In this document: positions 40,151 to 51,126 of the stretch, in pieces | How the letters are laid out: every line of letters starts with the position of its first letter | Numbering within the stretch: position 1 is the stretch's first letter | Source: Apoda limacodes | Lineage: Eukaryota; Arthropoda; Insecta; Lepidoptera; Limacodidae | Assembly (NCBI GenBank): GCA_946406115.1 | Contig: OX291547.1 | Coordinates: 6,639,001 to 6,703,000 of the forward strand | Length of the DNA: 64,000 nt | Reading direction: 5' to 3' | The notes under the pieces: model-generated | What the model was told of the DNA's origin: nothing | The model's database searches: none | Seen by the model: the letters and a program-made list of their open reading frames with translations, nothing else | Position numbers and translations under genes: made by a program

Positions 40151-40170
40151 CACACACACACACACACACA
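40151..40170. repeat. (CA)10 microsatellite
   Basis: Ten uninterrupted CA units. Confidence 0.95.
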
Positions 40171-40287
40171 ATCTTGTGGAAAGCGCCTAATATCAACAAA
40201 ATTCTTATTGTGTAAGGTCAATTTACATTTGGCTAATTCATATTAAAATATAGTTGATAATGACTAAAAAAATATCCTTAAAAAAAT

Positions 40288-40466
40288 CGGTTTTCACTCC
40301 GGGAGTCCCTGCAGAATTGAAAACATACAAGCTATTTACTTCCCATCACTTCGTATACATATTTATTTATTATAAATAATTATGTTTGTTTATTTACTTT
40401 TTTGACGTAGTTTATTTGACATCTCAATCTGTCATAGAATTAAAATCCCATATTTACGACTCATAC
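40288..40466 (-). repeat. 'TTTTGAAGTGAAAAC' repeat family, copy 3 (partial)
   Basis: Reverse complement of the distal half of copy 1: 'ACTCCGGGAGTCCCTGCAG', 'GCTATTTACTTCCCAT', 'TACTTTTTTGACGTAG' and 'CATAGAATTAAAATCCCATA'. Confidence 0.6.
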
Positions 40467-40648
40467 GTCATATTAAATTGTAGGGAACACGATTCTCGCT
40501 TAACATTGAAATATGTTACAAGACATGTCTTGCGACCCATTGTATATTTTTAAGCAATATATATATTTCTCAATAATGTAATATGCTATATTAAACGTAA
40601 TATATTACAATGCCACTACTACTATGGAACTGCCTCTTTATCCTTCTA

Positions 40649-40803
40649 TTTTTTTTTTTTTTTTTTTTATACCACTAAGGTGGCAAACAAGCACACGGTC
40701 CGCCTGATAAGCGGTCACCGTGGCCTATGGACCCTTGCAACACCAGAAGTATCACGCGCGTTGCCGACCCTTTAAAAATCCAATAAATTTTTTCTTGAAG
40801 AAT
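40649..40803 (-). repeat. LINE A 3'-end insertion
   Basis: A T-run (40649-40668) is followed by 'ACCACTAAGGTGGCAAACA', 'CGGTCCGCCTGATAAGCGG' and 'GCGCGTTGCCGACCC'. These correspond to the tail and last codons of LINE A at 9.3 kb. It is severely 5'-truncated, with only about 35 codons of coding match, and degenerate. Confidence 0.85.
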
Positions 40804-41059
40804 CTAACTAACTAATAAATAAAATAAAGTAAATCTCTAACTCCTCAAACTTTCAACTATTTTCTTTGACACAACCTAACATAATAAATAAAGATTATTT
40901 ATTTATTTTCCTATAAAATCAACTATTGACACGTCAACACATAGATATACCTTCTATTCAGTGTAACGTAAACTATGGTGTACAATTACTTTTATCTCAC
41001 CTCGTATCGTATCGTATCACATTTTAACATGTGTAATCCGCACTTTAATTATTGTAAAT

Positions 41060-41690
41060 GATAACGTTTGTTTCTTTACTTGTTTGACGTAGTATATTGA
41101 TGACATCTCAATCTGTCACAGTATTAAAATCCCATATCCAACCTCCCTGTACTACTCATAATCGCCATATACTAAAAATAAATAAACTAACCTAAATGTA
41201 AATAAATCTAACGTGAGTTCCGTCTTACGAATTTTCTAAGAATTGTTGAAGTTTTCACTTCAAAAACATAAAACCTGCATATAACATTTTAACATGTGTA
41301 ATCCGCACTTTCATCTTTTCATCAACCCAATTTCCTCTTACTTTTTATTCGTCCTATAGAGTTTAACATTTTTTAGCCATCACATTCAAAGTGTACAACG
41401 TCGCTAAAGATGTTTTCACTTCAAAATTATAATTGGCGTGGCATTATGGTGTCCGTCTTGCGAATTTTTATGGCGTGACATTATGGTTTCCGTCTGACGA
41501 TCAGTCTGACGTGAGTTTTTCATTTTTTACCAATCACAAAAACTAACCTAATGTAAATAATTCTGAAGGGAGTTCCGTCTTACGAATTTTATAGGAATTT
41601 TCGATCAGGACACGTGACCTGACGCGAGTTTAACATTTTTTACCCATACCAAAAAAAGTACACAACGCTGCTAAAGAAGTTTTCACTTCA
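41060..41690 (-). repeat. 'TTTTGAAGTGAAAAC' repeat family, copy 2 (internally repeated)
   Basis: Reverse complement of copy 1. It contains three occurrences of the GAAGTGAAAAC start motif (near 41262, 41425 and 41685), so it is a partial tandem of the family's 5' end joined to one distal half. A CACGTG palindrome in 'GGACACGTGACC' is kept. Confidence 0.6.
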
Positions 41691-42190
41691 AAATTTTTTT
41701 TCCAAACGTCTGATGAATATACCCTGGTTATCGTGTAAGACCAGAGTACCTGTCAAGGCAAATCAAACAAGCCCAAACTCCAAGGGGTAGCGTCGTTTGG
41801 TTACAGAGGTCCTATGACCACTTTCCGGCTCCATTATCCGACCAGCTCTATAACATCACATTTATTGTATTGTCATCCGATCCGGTGTTTGCAAAATTTC
41901 AACTAAAGCGAACACCGGAATCTGGGTTAAATTTAACTTATAAGATTTAATAAATAAAAGCTTATATATTATAAACTATTTCTCGCACAGAAATGTCAGG
42001 ATGCAACAAACGATGTCAACAGAATTTTAAGTTACAAGTGAATAAAAGCAATGGCCGCAGGCATGCCATTCTGACCAATGGTTATGTCACAATATCAATT
42101 TATATTTATAATCCACTACAACATGTCTCGTGAGAGCTCAAAGACGGAATCGTAAATTCTCGAATCAATAAAATACAATAAAATATAGTT
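41691..42190. other. Spacer, nothing recognised
   Basis: No open frame of note and no recognised repeat. Confidence 0.35.
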
Positions 42191-42192
42191 GG

Positions 42193-42630
42193 GAAACATT
42201 CAATGAATATGAGTATAGGATACATTAGATAGTTCCTTAAGCTGTATAATGCTATTTCTTACGACTTCTTTTGCCAAATTTAGCGTCTAAGGTGCGGTCT
42301 AGTCATGTCCGCAGCAGGTGGTCTAGCGATATTAAAATTATTTGAATTCAGTTGTACCAGAATTGAAATATGAAAGGTCAGCCGTAGATGGTTGTGATGG
42401 AATTAGTAAATATTATCTTTATTGATATGTTTGTGCTTTAAATTAGTGAACACAATGAACAAACCCCGTCATTTTTTACACAAAATTTAATATATTAGTA
42501 GGCACTTACATATTAACCGACTTATAAGCAAATAAAAGGTGTATGTTATTAGTATGTTAATGTGAACAAGGAAGAAGTTATTGCACGATTAGGTGTAATT
42601 GAAACACACAAAGTCTTATTCTGTATAAAT
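42193..42630 (+). repeat. ~400-bp direct repeat, copy 2
   Basis: Partner of 38391-38797, with several small insertions. It runs directly into the RTE remnant. Confidence 0.75.
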
Positions 42631-42654
42631 TTTGAAAAAAATAATTAAAAAACT

Positions 42655-43075
42655 AATGTATGGTCTTGCAACGAGAGATGCATTTTGCTGGTGTGGCGTA
42701 CGGCTTAAAAATGACTTATGAAACATATATAAGGCTAATCTATCAGAAGCAGTGTTGCGACGTCGGGTTTACCACCGACTACCGAAAAGTTGGTGGTGAA
42801 AGAAAGGCTTTCCCCCAAATGAAGTATTACATTGACTAAGCAAGCTGAAATTGCAATGGGCAGGTCATATCTGTCGTAGAACCGATTACCGTTGGGAAGG
42901 TAAGTCTAAGTGTAGAGACCACGGATAGGTGAGCGTAGCGTTGGTCGCCGTCCAACCAGGTGGTGGGATGGCCTGAAAAAAGTAGCCGGCAGTAGACGAA
43001 TAAAAAAAGGCGGACGATCGTGTGTGGTGACGTTCATTAGGAAGGCCTATCCAAGAATGCTGATAGATTGATTAG
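42655..43075 (+). pseudogene. RTE-type LINE, C-terminal RT remnant
   Basis: Broken frames give 'AEIAMGRSYLS', then 'SVGRRPTRWWDGLKKVAGSR' and 'FIRKAYPRM'. This matches the end of lepidopteran RTE/BovB-like ORFs ('..WAGHI..', 'GRP..RW.DDI...AG', '..EAYV..W'). Stops and shifts interrupt it throughout. It is a decayed fragment with no catalytic domain. Confidence 0.65.
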
Positions 43076-43197
43076 GTAACACAAAATATTTTAATCACTC
43101 TATAAGAAATATCCCTGTACGTTCGAAGTCGGACGCAATTAAAACAAAATGGCGTCCCACCGAAGTCCTGTTTGTTATAGCATGCATATTCAGCATA

Positions 43198-43399
43198 CAC
43201 TGAAAAAACAGGATAACAAAACTGGTTTAGCTATTCGAAATTTATTTAGTAATAACCAAACTTTTGTTATAATTAAACAACTGATTTGCTGCAAATAACT
43301 CAACACTTTATCTACTATTAGCAATTTAGTTTAGCAGTCCCCCAGTTATTTTACTACTAGATAAAATTTGTGCTATTGTTAGCTAATCTTTTTTCAGTG
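43198..43399. mobile_element. 202-bp MITE, TA-flanked
   Basis: The ends are inverted CACTGAAAAAA with partial similarity beyond ('..TAAC'). TA flanks both sides (43196-43197 and 43400-43401). The interior is AT-rich and noncoding. It is likely a Tc1/mariner-group nonautonomous element. Confidence 0.7.
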
Positions 43400-43879
43400 T
43401 AGTTTATTTTCGAGTCTAAAAGCATATGCACTTCAGTAGTTGTCTTTCAGCCGATATGGTGATCAAATTGATTATATTATTTTTAGGTAATATAATGACT
43501 TATCTAAAGATAATAATTTGGAAAAAAAACTAAAGCTCAAAGTGACTAATTTAGTTATAATGATGGAAGCGTAAGTACCTAAAGTATTGCAGAGTTTTCT
43601 ACTGTCACGCCTGTACTGCTTAGATGTTAGCCTGCCACATCTGCCACAAGTGTTATAGTTTAGAATGTGTTATTAATATTGTTTGTAATAGCCAACGCCA
43701 ACTGAGTCAAATTTAAGTTATATAACATTACGATGGCTAATCTAATCAGTTAAAAAAGGCTAATAGGTGCTAAAGATAGCACCTATTCTTATCTTCTGAG
43801 CAACTTAAACTAGTAAGTAAAGGAAGTACTTATACTAATTGATGTGAAACCTCTATAGGCGCGGGTAATCAGGATTGTT

Positions 43880-43918
43880 AGCGTGGCGATGCATGCCATG
43901 GCGACGCGTCGCCACGCT
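43880..43918. repeat. GC-rich hairpin
   Basis: AGCGTGGCGA (43880-43889) pairs with TCGCCACGCT (43909-43918), a 10-bp perfect stem in AT-rich sequence. 43402-43879 and 43919-44640 otherwise show nothing recognised. Confidence 0.6.
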
Positions 43919-44647
43919 TTATAATATAGAGTCTATATATAGTCTAGTAAAATATCGTTTTTACGTTTATTAATGAGCTAATTATTAACTAGATAAGTGT
44001 GTTATCTTTTCAATTTTATTAATTTTAGTGATAAACTATAACTACGTTTTATTTCGTATTATTATATTTATTATAAATATATGATATGTTTTATTGTTTT
44101 GATGTGAAATAATTTCAATGTTTCACATATGCCAGGCGTCCCGTGATGGCTTTTTTTTACAAAAAAATAAGGTTTGTCAAATAAAATTGCTCTTAAAGCG
44201 TTAACCATGCCAAAATTCTGAAAAAAACACTTTATTCGTCGTGTTTTAGTGACTAAACGGAGGAGTTCGATTGTGACGAAGTTGTTGTAATGTAAGTATT
44301 TAGACGTAATTTTACGTTTATAAATATCTATTTAACACTTGACTTTAAATTTAAATAAAAAAAGGACACCTTTCCGAAAAATTCTTACACAGTTAATGCA
44401 AATAGGAAATTATAGAGGAACTAAAGACCGTGACGACGGACAATATAATAGACTATAGAAAGTTACGGGTGCGCCGTTTTTCATTTAGCTCCGGAATAAA
44501 GTAAAGGTAGATATGGCAAACAAAGTATATAAGTATAATTTATGTTAAAGAAAATTGAGAAGTACTTACTTGGGATGGGAGCGGCCAGACGAATACAGGA
44601 TAGTGTGACACTTAAGCCAGCCGCATACCACTGATATAAAAATTATA

Positions 44648-44750
44648 CGCGCCGGACGGGCACTGTGTGCATACATTTTGTCAGGAGAAATTTTCTTATA
44701 ATATGCGGGGTCTAGTACAAAATGTATGCTCGGAGTGCTCGTCCGGCGCG
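44648..44750. mobile_element. Foldback element with CGCGCCGGACG ends
   Basis: Inverted arms of 34 bp (44648-44681 and 44717-44750) with 4 mismatches: CGCGCCGGACG..GCATACATTTTGT. The loop is 35 nt. The 73-codon minus frame across it is an artefact of the palindrome. Confidence 0.75.
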
Positions 44751-44787
44751 CCTGAATTTTGCATATAAAGTAAAAATATATTAACAT

Positions 44788-45520
44788 TAAGAATAATTAA
44801 ATAAGGTTATGATATGTGAAGTGTTTAGGGGATGCATGTTACGTAACCAGTTTCATGCATTGTATTCCCAGGTCATCCAGCCGCAGATACTTAAGTGCTA
44901 CATATGCACAGCCGCGGCGAGTCACTAGTTAAGTACCTATACAATTCGCGAGTCCACTCAATTTTATTTGTAGGTACTTATTGTGATTTGTATTTTTTTA
45001 TTCGCTTATGACTTAAGACACTCCCGTTGATTTTATTAGTGTAACAGGCCTAACATCGTTTGCATAATTATTAGGCTTGCAACTTTATTTACGCTTGAAA
45101 TTGAAACTCGCATAAAATGTTTTAAACACAGTACTGTTTTATTTAATTACCTTCATTTTTAATATGGGTTTGCATTGGAATGATTTTAATAACTATTTTT
45201 TGGCAATAAATATTAATTGTTAGGTGGTTCAGTTTCTATATAAAATAAGAAAACAATACATAGGTATTGCGTAAATATATAAAACACACAAAAATATCAT
45301 TACGCCAATTTCCTTTTGGTGTAGGAGTAGGTTGAGACTGCCACTTGCTACGATCCTGGCACACTCTGCTTTATGTAACTTTACTTTGCATTACTACAGT
45401 TTCTAAAAATATTTCATCGATAAACGATATCATAGATATCATCATAGATTCACTAAGAAAAGTTTTAAATTCAGCACATTCAATATTTTTTTAAAACTAA
45501 TCCAGTTATACTCACGTACA
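44788..45520. other. AT-rich spacer, nothing recognised
   Basis: No open frame above background and no repeat ends found. Confidence 0.35.
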
Positions 45521-45527
45521 CACTCAC

Positions 45528-45632
45528 AGCGACACCAATCTGAAAATATCCGCAAATGATTCCTGAGGTGACAAAACAAAGATACACATTTTCTTTATTC
45601 TGTTTTTCGGACCAATCATTGTAACTTCTCAT
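45528..45632 (-). other. Candidate first coding exon of an unknown membrane protein
   Basis: From an ATG at 45632 the minus strand encodes 35 residues ('MRSYNDWSEKQNKENVYL' and 'CFVTSGIICGYFQIGVA') and ends exactly at a good donor (GCT/GTGAGTG). It has a polar start and a hydrophobic second half like the first half of a membrane helix. No family was recognised and no downstream exon was found, so this is a weak, position-based suggestion. Confidence 0.22.
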
Positions 45633-46027
45633 CTCAAAAAGAAGTTAAAAATATCTAGAACTTCAAAAAAACGTTTTTTTAACATTTGCATTGACCAACA
45701 GTAATATTGTTATTGACCCTTTAACAAAGACCTTGTACACTCATTGTATGAAGCAGAGAGTGTGAACTAACCAATTACACAATTCACCTGCACAATGCTA
45801 ACCCGTCGGTCACAAATCAAACAAAATCTACATATAATCGTTTCCTATCAATCATTTTAAATTATTGTGACTATTAACTGCTATTAGCACCACAGGCGCT
45901 GCCGTCGCCAGTAAATTTGTCCCACGCACATTGTTTTATATAGAAAACTAGCTTTGTTCTGCGACTTTATTCATGTTCCTTAACTTTAAAATAGAGAGTA
46001 TAGAATAATAATAAAGAGTTTAAAAAA

Positions 46028-46132
46028 CAGGGGCGGATACAGGATTTTATTGAAGGGATTTCATTAATTGTGACAAAGCCGGCCCCCATGCCAAACATTG
46101 CCAAAGCAAAGCCCCCTGTGTATCCGCCACTG
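46028..46132. mobile_element. 105-bp hAT-like MITE
   Basis: Ends are CAGGGGCGGATACAGG and, inverted, CAGTGGCGGATACACAGG, the CAGNGGCGGAT type seen in hAT elements. The flanks form an 8-bp TSD with one mismatch: TTAAAAAA (46020-46027) and TTAAAAAG (46133-46140). Confidence 0.75.
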
Positions 46133-46589
46133 TTAAAAAGTGGGTTTTGGAAGTTTGCAACCTTAGATTGTTTGCCCACGAAAAAGCTTGTGAGTTTTAC
46201 AGTTTTTACAAAAAAGGGGTAAGAACAAAATCACCTTCTTTGGGACCCCGCTTAAATTTTTACTTTTTGTATTTTTTAATCTTTTTTAGAATATCTGCTA
46301 TAATTCACACACCTACGTATTCTGTTAAAATTCCAGCCAGCTACCTATTTTGGTTTAAGATATCATTTGAAAGTAGAAAAGACAGTAATTTGGTTTTTAA
46401 TGTATATCAAAGGTAACGATCAGATTTTTTCAATAAGTTAGCTAACGTACTGAAATAAGTTTATTGTTAGAATCAGGCGTTACTTTGCGGAAATTCATTT
46501 TTATGATAAAATATTATTACCTAGCAGATACGCTAAAAACAATTCAGTAGCACTCACGTGCAGAAGTACACCATCCACATGTAGGAGTG

Positions 46590-46990
46590 CACCTCCCTCC
46601 CTCTCTCCTTATGTGGACGATGCCAACTTCACCACAACACTACACCACCATTTTTATTTATTTTACACTAGACAATCCCGCAGTTTCAGCCGTGAAAAAC
46701 CTATTCATGTGGGGCCCCACGATCAGGATAAAAGTATTTTTAGTTTTTTCTTTGTCCCTACAACTATCTATAAATGCCATAAAAGCACCGTTACGATGTT
46801 ATACAATAGTGTCCCGCAGAAAAAAATATTCCCGTAGGGACTCTTGATCAGGATAAAAAATATTCTGTATTAAAATATTCATGTAGGAAATCTGGTCAGG
46901 ACAAAAAGAATTCTATATTCTTTCTTTTCCCTCCAGCACCAAAAAACAGATCATACGGTACACCTGATGCTGAGCGGTCACCGTAGCCTT
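46590..46990. repeat. Decayed repeat fragments, including a LINE A-like tail
   Basis: 'CTTGATCAGGATAAAA' and 'TCTGGTCAGGACAAAAA' follow phrases like 'GTGGGGCCCCACGATCAGG', typical of RTE-tail repeats. Near 46950-46985, 'GGTACACCTGATGCTGAGCG' and 'GTCACCGTAGCC' match the LINE A 3' UTR in minus orientation. The overlapping 74- and 86-codon frames here are not credible genes. Confidence 0.4.
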
Positions 46991-47203
46991 GTGTCGACCC
47001 AGAAAGTCCATTCTTAATATTGGTAAAAGAACTTTTAAAATCAGACCCTATGCGACAGAAAAACAAAAAAAATTATAATTGACATGTTTGACTTTGTTTT
47101 AAGTAGCTTACTAACTTATTTTTGTTACCTAATAAGTGTTTCGGTACATATTGTATACTCTTTAGCTAATTATCAAAGTATTGTATTATAACTTTAAATA
47201 GAA

Positions 47204-47295
47204 CTTCTTGCCAGCTCTTTTTGGCCGAAATTAACATTGTTTACATTGTATTGACGATTCAAAAGTGTTCTTAGAACCTTTTTTGAATAAATATT
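47204..47295 (+). repeat. LINE 3'-end fragment (LINE B-like)
   Basis: 'AGAACTTCTTGCCAGCTCTT' and 'TATTGACGATTCAAAAGTG' with 'TTTTTTGAATAAATATTG' parallel the LINE B 3' UTR. No coding part. Confidence 0.5.
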
Positions 47296-47849
47296 GTTTG
47301 TTTGAGATGAGTAGTTTCAGAGATTACCTCCTACATCTAAACTTACAAACTGTAGGTACTTACCTCTTTATAATATTAGTAATATAGTATAAGTCATGTT
47401 AACAATCAGTTTATATATAATAAGAAAATTGTATCTTATTAACATTTTGTATTTAATTATTACATAAATAGTATTACAAAACTAAAAAAGATGAATAATT
47501 TATAACATTTTTTCGAGAGTGAGAATTTAAAACTCAGAATAAGGAACATATATCTATTAGACAAACATTTATAGGGCTCCTGCACACAGAAGCGTGTCAC
47601 ACCTCTTCACTTTTTAGTATGGTTTGCTCCTTGCTAGTGTATTTTATTGTTGCAAGTAAATCCTTTATGCTAACATGATACTAAGTAGTTTTGATTTAAT
47701 TTAAAAATTAAAGAACGGGGTATTTAAAAATAATTTCTTGTATGGTGTTATACTGCATACGAAATATAATGCTGTAGACACATGTTGATATTATAAGCAT
47801 AATCTCATCGATTGCAAAACTTTTCGAGACAGGTTTGACAGAAAGGAAA

Positions 47850-49078
47850 TATAACTTTTTAGAAACTCCACAGCTTCTCAATGAAAAACAGTATGCATAC
47901 AGAAAAAACCGATCATGTGTAGCGGTCATTCTGTGAATTAATCTCTAAAATCATGCAGTCCAAAGAGTCAGCAAACCACGTCGTAACTCTTCTGTGCGAC
48001 ATGACACGAGCTTTTGATTTATGTGATCACAACGTTCTTGTTGAAATATTTAAACCACATAGGTATAAGAGGTCCTGCGTTAAAACTGATGTCAATTTTT
48101 TTAACAAATCGACAACAAGTTGAATCCCTTCACAACGGCCAAACACGATCCAGCAAAGGGAGCATAAATCTTGGCGTTCCTCAGGGATCTTCTCTGGCAA
48201 ACCTATGCTTCCTTATACAAGTAAACGATCTCCCTCAAGCAGTAAGCAGAGATCTATATTTGTTCGCAGATGACTCTTGTGACATCGTAACGTCCTCTAC
48301 AGCTGAAGATCTTGAACAACAACTGACCAACGAAATGAAACAACTTCAAAAGTGGTTCACTTCAAATGGACTTGTTTTGTACGGATCTAAAACACAAGTC
48401 ATGCATTTCCATTTGGGCGGTAAACCACCGAGACCCTTGTTAGTAAAGACAGAAGACGAACAACTGTGCCAGACACAACATGCAAATTTCTTAGGTGTAA
48501 CTTTAGACGCTGCACTAAAGTGGGAAACCCACATAGATAAACTATGCCGAAAACTTTCTGGTGCCTGTTTCGCCTTGAGAAGGCTGGCACAAGTACTGCC
48601 TCCTCAGCAACTGAGAACCTGCTACTTCTCCTTATTTCATTCCAAGTTATGCTATGGTCTCGAATTTTGGGGTTCAGCAGCACAGTCACAACGCGCTTTC
48701 ATTCTACAAAAACGCGCTGTACGAATAATAACACACAACCCACCTGACACACCAGCCAGAAACATTTTCAAAGAACAAAGCATAATGACATTGACCTCTC
48801 AATACATTTTTGACATAGTAAAATTTGTTCGACATAATCCTAATATATTTCCTGACAATTCTACAGACAGACGATATAAAACAAGACAGAGCAAAAATCT
48901 AAAAACAGTACAATGCAGACTCACAAAAACAAGCAAAACCAAGTACGCAATGGGCCCAAAAATTTATAACAAAATCCCTCAGGACATAAAAAATATCACA
49001 TCTGACACAATCTTCTTTTCTGGATTAAAAAAATGGCTTATTCAAAACGCATTTTATAACATTAAAGAATTTATTTAA
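47850..49078 (+). pseudogene. LINE D reverse transcriptase
   Basis: The frame starts with 'FLETPQLLNEKQYAYRKNRS', shifts near 47930, continues with 'LLCDMTRAFDL', and shifts again before the long open part (48014-49078). That part carries 'GVPQGSSLANLCFLIQVNDL', the catalytic 'LYLFADDSCDIV', 'KTQVMHFHLGG', 'FLGVTLDAALKWETHI', 'SKLCYGLEFWGSA', 'LQKRAVRII' and 'AMGPKIYNKIPQDIKN'. The FADD box is intact, but the frameshifts upstream and the missing N terminus make it dead. It is jockey/BS-like and distinct from LINE B by sequence. Confidence 0.85.
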
Positions 49079-49190
49079 ATAACAATTAAAATGTAATAAT
49101 GATAACTTATAATAATGAAATATTTGTAACATTTGACATATAATTTTATTATAAATAAAAGAGTTTAAGTATGAGTATGAAATAGGTAGG
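47850..49190 (+). mobile_element. LINE D: 5'-truncated non-LTR retrotransposon
   Basis: RT coding remnant plus about 110 nt of 3' UTR ending near 'AGTATGAGTATGAAAT', a short tandem tail instead of poly(A). It starts in the RT fingers region, so endonuclease and ORF1 are absent. Confidence 0.75.
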
Positions 49191-49227
49191 TTGAACAATA
49201 TCTTAAGGAGCATATAGCAGCTAACTA

Positions 49228-49464
49228 GCGCCGCCATTAGATATCCTCAATTTTCTCTTCGTAAACAACGAATTTCTAAAATCTAAATGTAAAGCTAGTC
49301 ACGGCCACTTTTAGCAAAAATGCCAACAACAACTCACAGATATTATTTAGAAACTATATAAAACCTTCTAAAAATAGCTTATGGTTAGCTTTATATTTGC
49401 GACATTTGGATTTTAGAAATTCGTTTTCTACAAAGAGAAAATTGAGGATATCTAATGGCGGCGC
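49228..49464. mobile_element. 237-bp MITE with ~66-bp inverted repeats
   Basis: Both ends begin GCGCCGCCATTAGATATCCT and stay nearly identical for about 65 bp ('CAATTTTCTCTT', 'CGAATTTCTAAAATC'). TA flanks both sides (49226-49227 and 49465-49466). The centre is noncoding. High arm similarity suggests recent activity or hairpin-based correction. Confidence 0.85.
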
Positions 49465-49799
49465 TAGTGCGGTGTAAGAGGGCCCTTAAAACAAAACCTC
49501 TTACTTCTAGTATTATATTATTTGTTTAAACTATGAGTATAATAATTTTAAGAAGCGAAAACGATAGATTATAAAAAAAACTAAAAACAAAAAGTAAATT
49601 TATCGTTTAAGGATGCCGAAGTGAAGTTAACAGTTTCACTTTCTAGTGTAACATCTTTTCGTTAAACCTAAGACATTTATTAAATAGTAAATTATCAAAT
49701 AAAATTTACTTTAAGCGATACACTGAAAAGAATAAGCACATGAAATTTATTTAAATTTTAATTTAAATAAGCAGTGTACTTGAGTCCCGACCAAGTTCT

Positions 49800-50056
49800 C
49801 GAATCTGTAGCAAGGAGCGCGCTCACGCTCAGTGCGGTTTCAGAGAAACTTCTTCCTCCTGCGAACGCTTGGGTTGTGGAATGAGCTGCCTACCAAGGTT
49901 TACTCTAAGAACTACAGTATGGGGTTTTTCAATAAATAATTATTAGATTTTTAAAGGGTCAGCAGCGTACGAGTGATACCCCAGGAGTTGCAAGCGTTCA
50001 TAGGCTGTGATGACCGCTTATACCATCAGGCGGGCCACCTTAGTGCTATAAAAAAA
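49800..50056 (+). repeat. LINE A 3' end, plus orientation
   Basis: 'CAGTGCGGTTTCAGAGAAAC', 'TTGGGTTGTGGAATGAGCT', 'AGTTGCAAGCGTTCATAGGC' and 'ACCATCAGGCGGGCCACC' with a 'GCTATAAAAAAA' end match the C-terminal codons and tail of LINE A (9.3 kb) with stops. Its poly(A) runs without a gap into the CGAGTCGGAC repeat. Confidence 0.8.
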
Positions 50057-50840
50057 CCGGTCAAGTGCGAGTCGGACTGGCGCACCTAGGGTTGCGTAAA
50101 AGATGAACTGTATTGAGATACAAAGTTAACTTTACTGTTAAAAAACGTTGTCCTAATAAATCGATGTAGGTCGCGGTTAGTTTACCAACTGCAAATAAGT
50201 TTGATTTTCTTTTTGATTTGTTTTTTGTTTTTCTTTATGTTTTTTTTTTTTTTTTTTTTTTTTATACCACTAAAGTGGCAAACAAGCACACGGTCCGCCT
50301 GATAGTAAGCGGTCACCGTGGCCTATGGACGCTTGCAACACCATGTATCCTACATGGCATTGCTTCTTGCCAAATTTCATGATTTCAGGTCAACGGTAAG
50401 TACCCCATAGGTTTTGATTTATAAAAATAACCGTATTTTGCGCATATTTTTTTATTGCACTGACTTAAACGGTTGATTTTCATACAAGTTCAAGTGATCG
50501 TAGACTTTAATATTCGATATTAATTTCAACTTGATACCTCCATGCGTTCATAAGTAAATGATTCTTGACAGACAGACAGACTTTTTTTTTAAATATGTTA
50601 TAACTGTAAATGCTTCGTGTCAAATTTCATGATTATAGGACAGCGGGAAGTACCCCGTTTTGATTTATTTGTGTATGCCAAAATATGCTTCAAAATTTTT
50701 ACAGTGTCAAGGGAACGTTGACCTTAGTATTTGATATTAATTTTAACTTCATACCTTTACGTGTTCCTGAGAACAGGTGTCTTGACATACAAACAGACAG
50801 ACGACCAACAATGTGATCCTGTAAGGGTTTTCGGTTCTTG
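50057..50840 (+). repeat. CGAGTCGGAC-family repeat, partly duplicated and interrupted
   Basis: Starts 'CCGGTCAAGTGCGAGTCGG' (50057) and 'CTAGGGTTGCG'. It is interrupted by a LINE A tail (50240-50342), then shows two successive copies of the 3' half (50345-50590 and 50600-50840), each with 'AAATTTCATGATT', 'AGTACCCC', 'GTTTTGATTTAT' and a GACAGAC-type end. Confidence 0.65.
50240..50342 (-). repeat. LINE A tail inserted in the repeat above
   Basis: A T-run (50240-50263) is followed by 'ATACCACTAAAGTGGCAAAC', 'CGGTCCGCCTGATAGTAAGC' and 'GCCTATGGACGCTTGCAACA'. Only about 100 bp long, almost all 3' UTR. Confidence 0.85.
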
Positions 50841-51126
50841 TAACTTACAGATTGAAGTACCAAATGTGTGATACGTTTTGGATGGGATACATTTTATATG
50901 AGATTTTCGCACGCCCGCCCAATTTTCGAAATTTAGGTTTACAAAAAAGATAAATAATAGCTTTTTTTTCAAAAAACGAGTTTATATAATTTAATTAGAC
51001 CTCGTATAATAAAACTTATTCTCATAGGTTTAGGGAGCCATGCATTTTTTAATAAGGCAAAACCTAAAAGGTTCACATCTTTAAGGTTTTAATAAGTTTA
51101 TAATCTTGAACTCGCTATCACACACA

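Noticed and set aside
46587..46847. 86- and 74-codon plus ORFs
   Set aside because: They overlap in different frames across decayed RTE-tail-like repeats.
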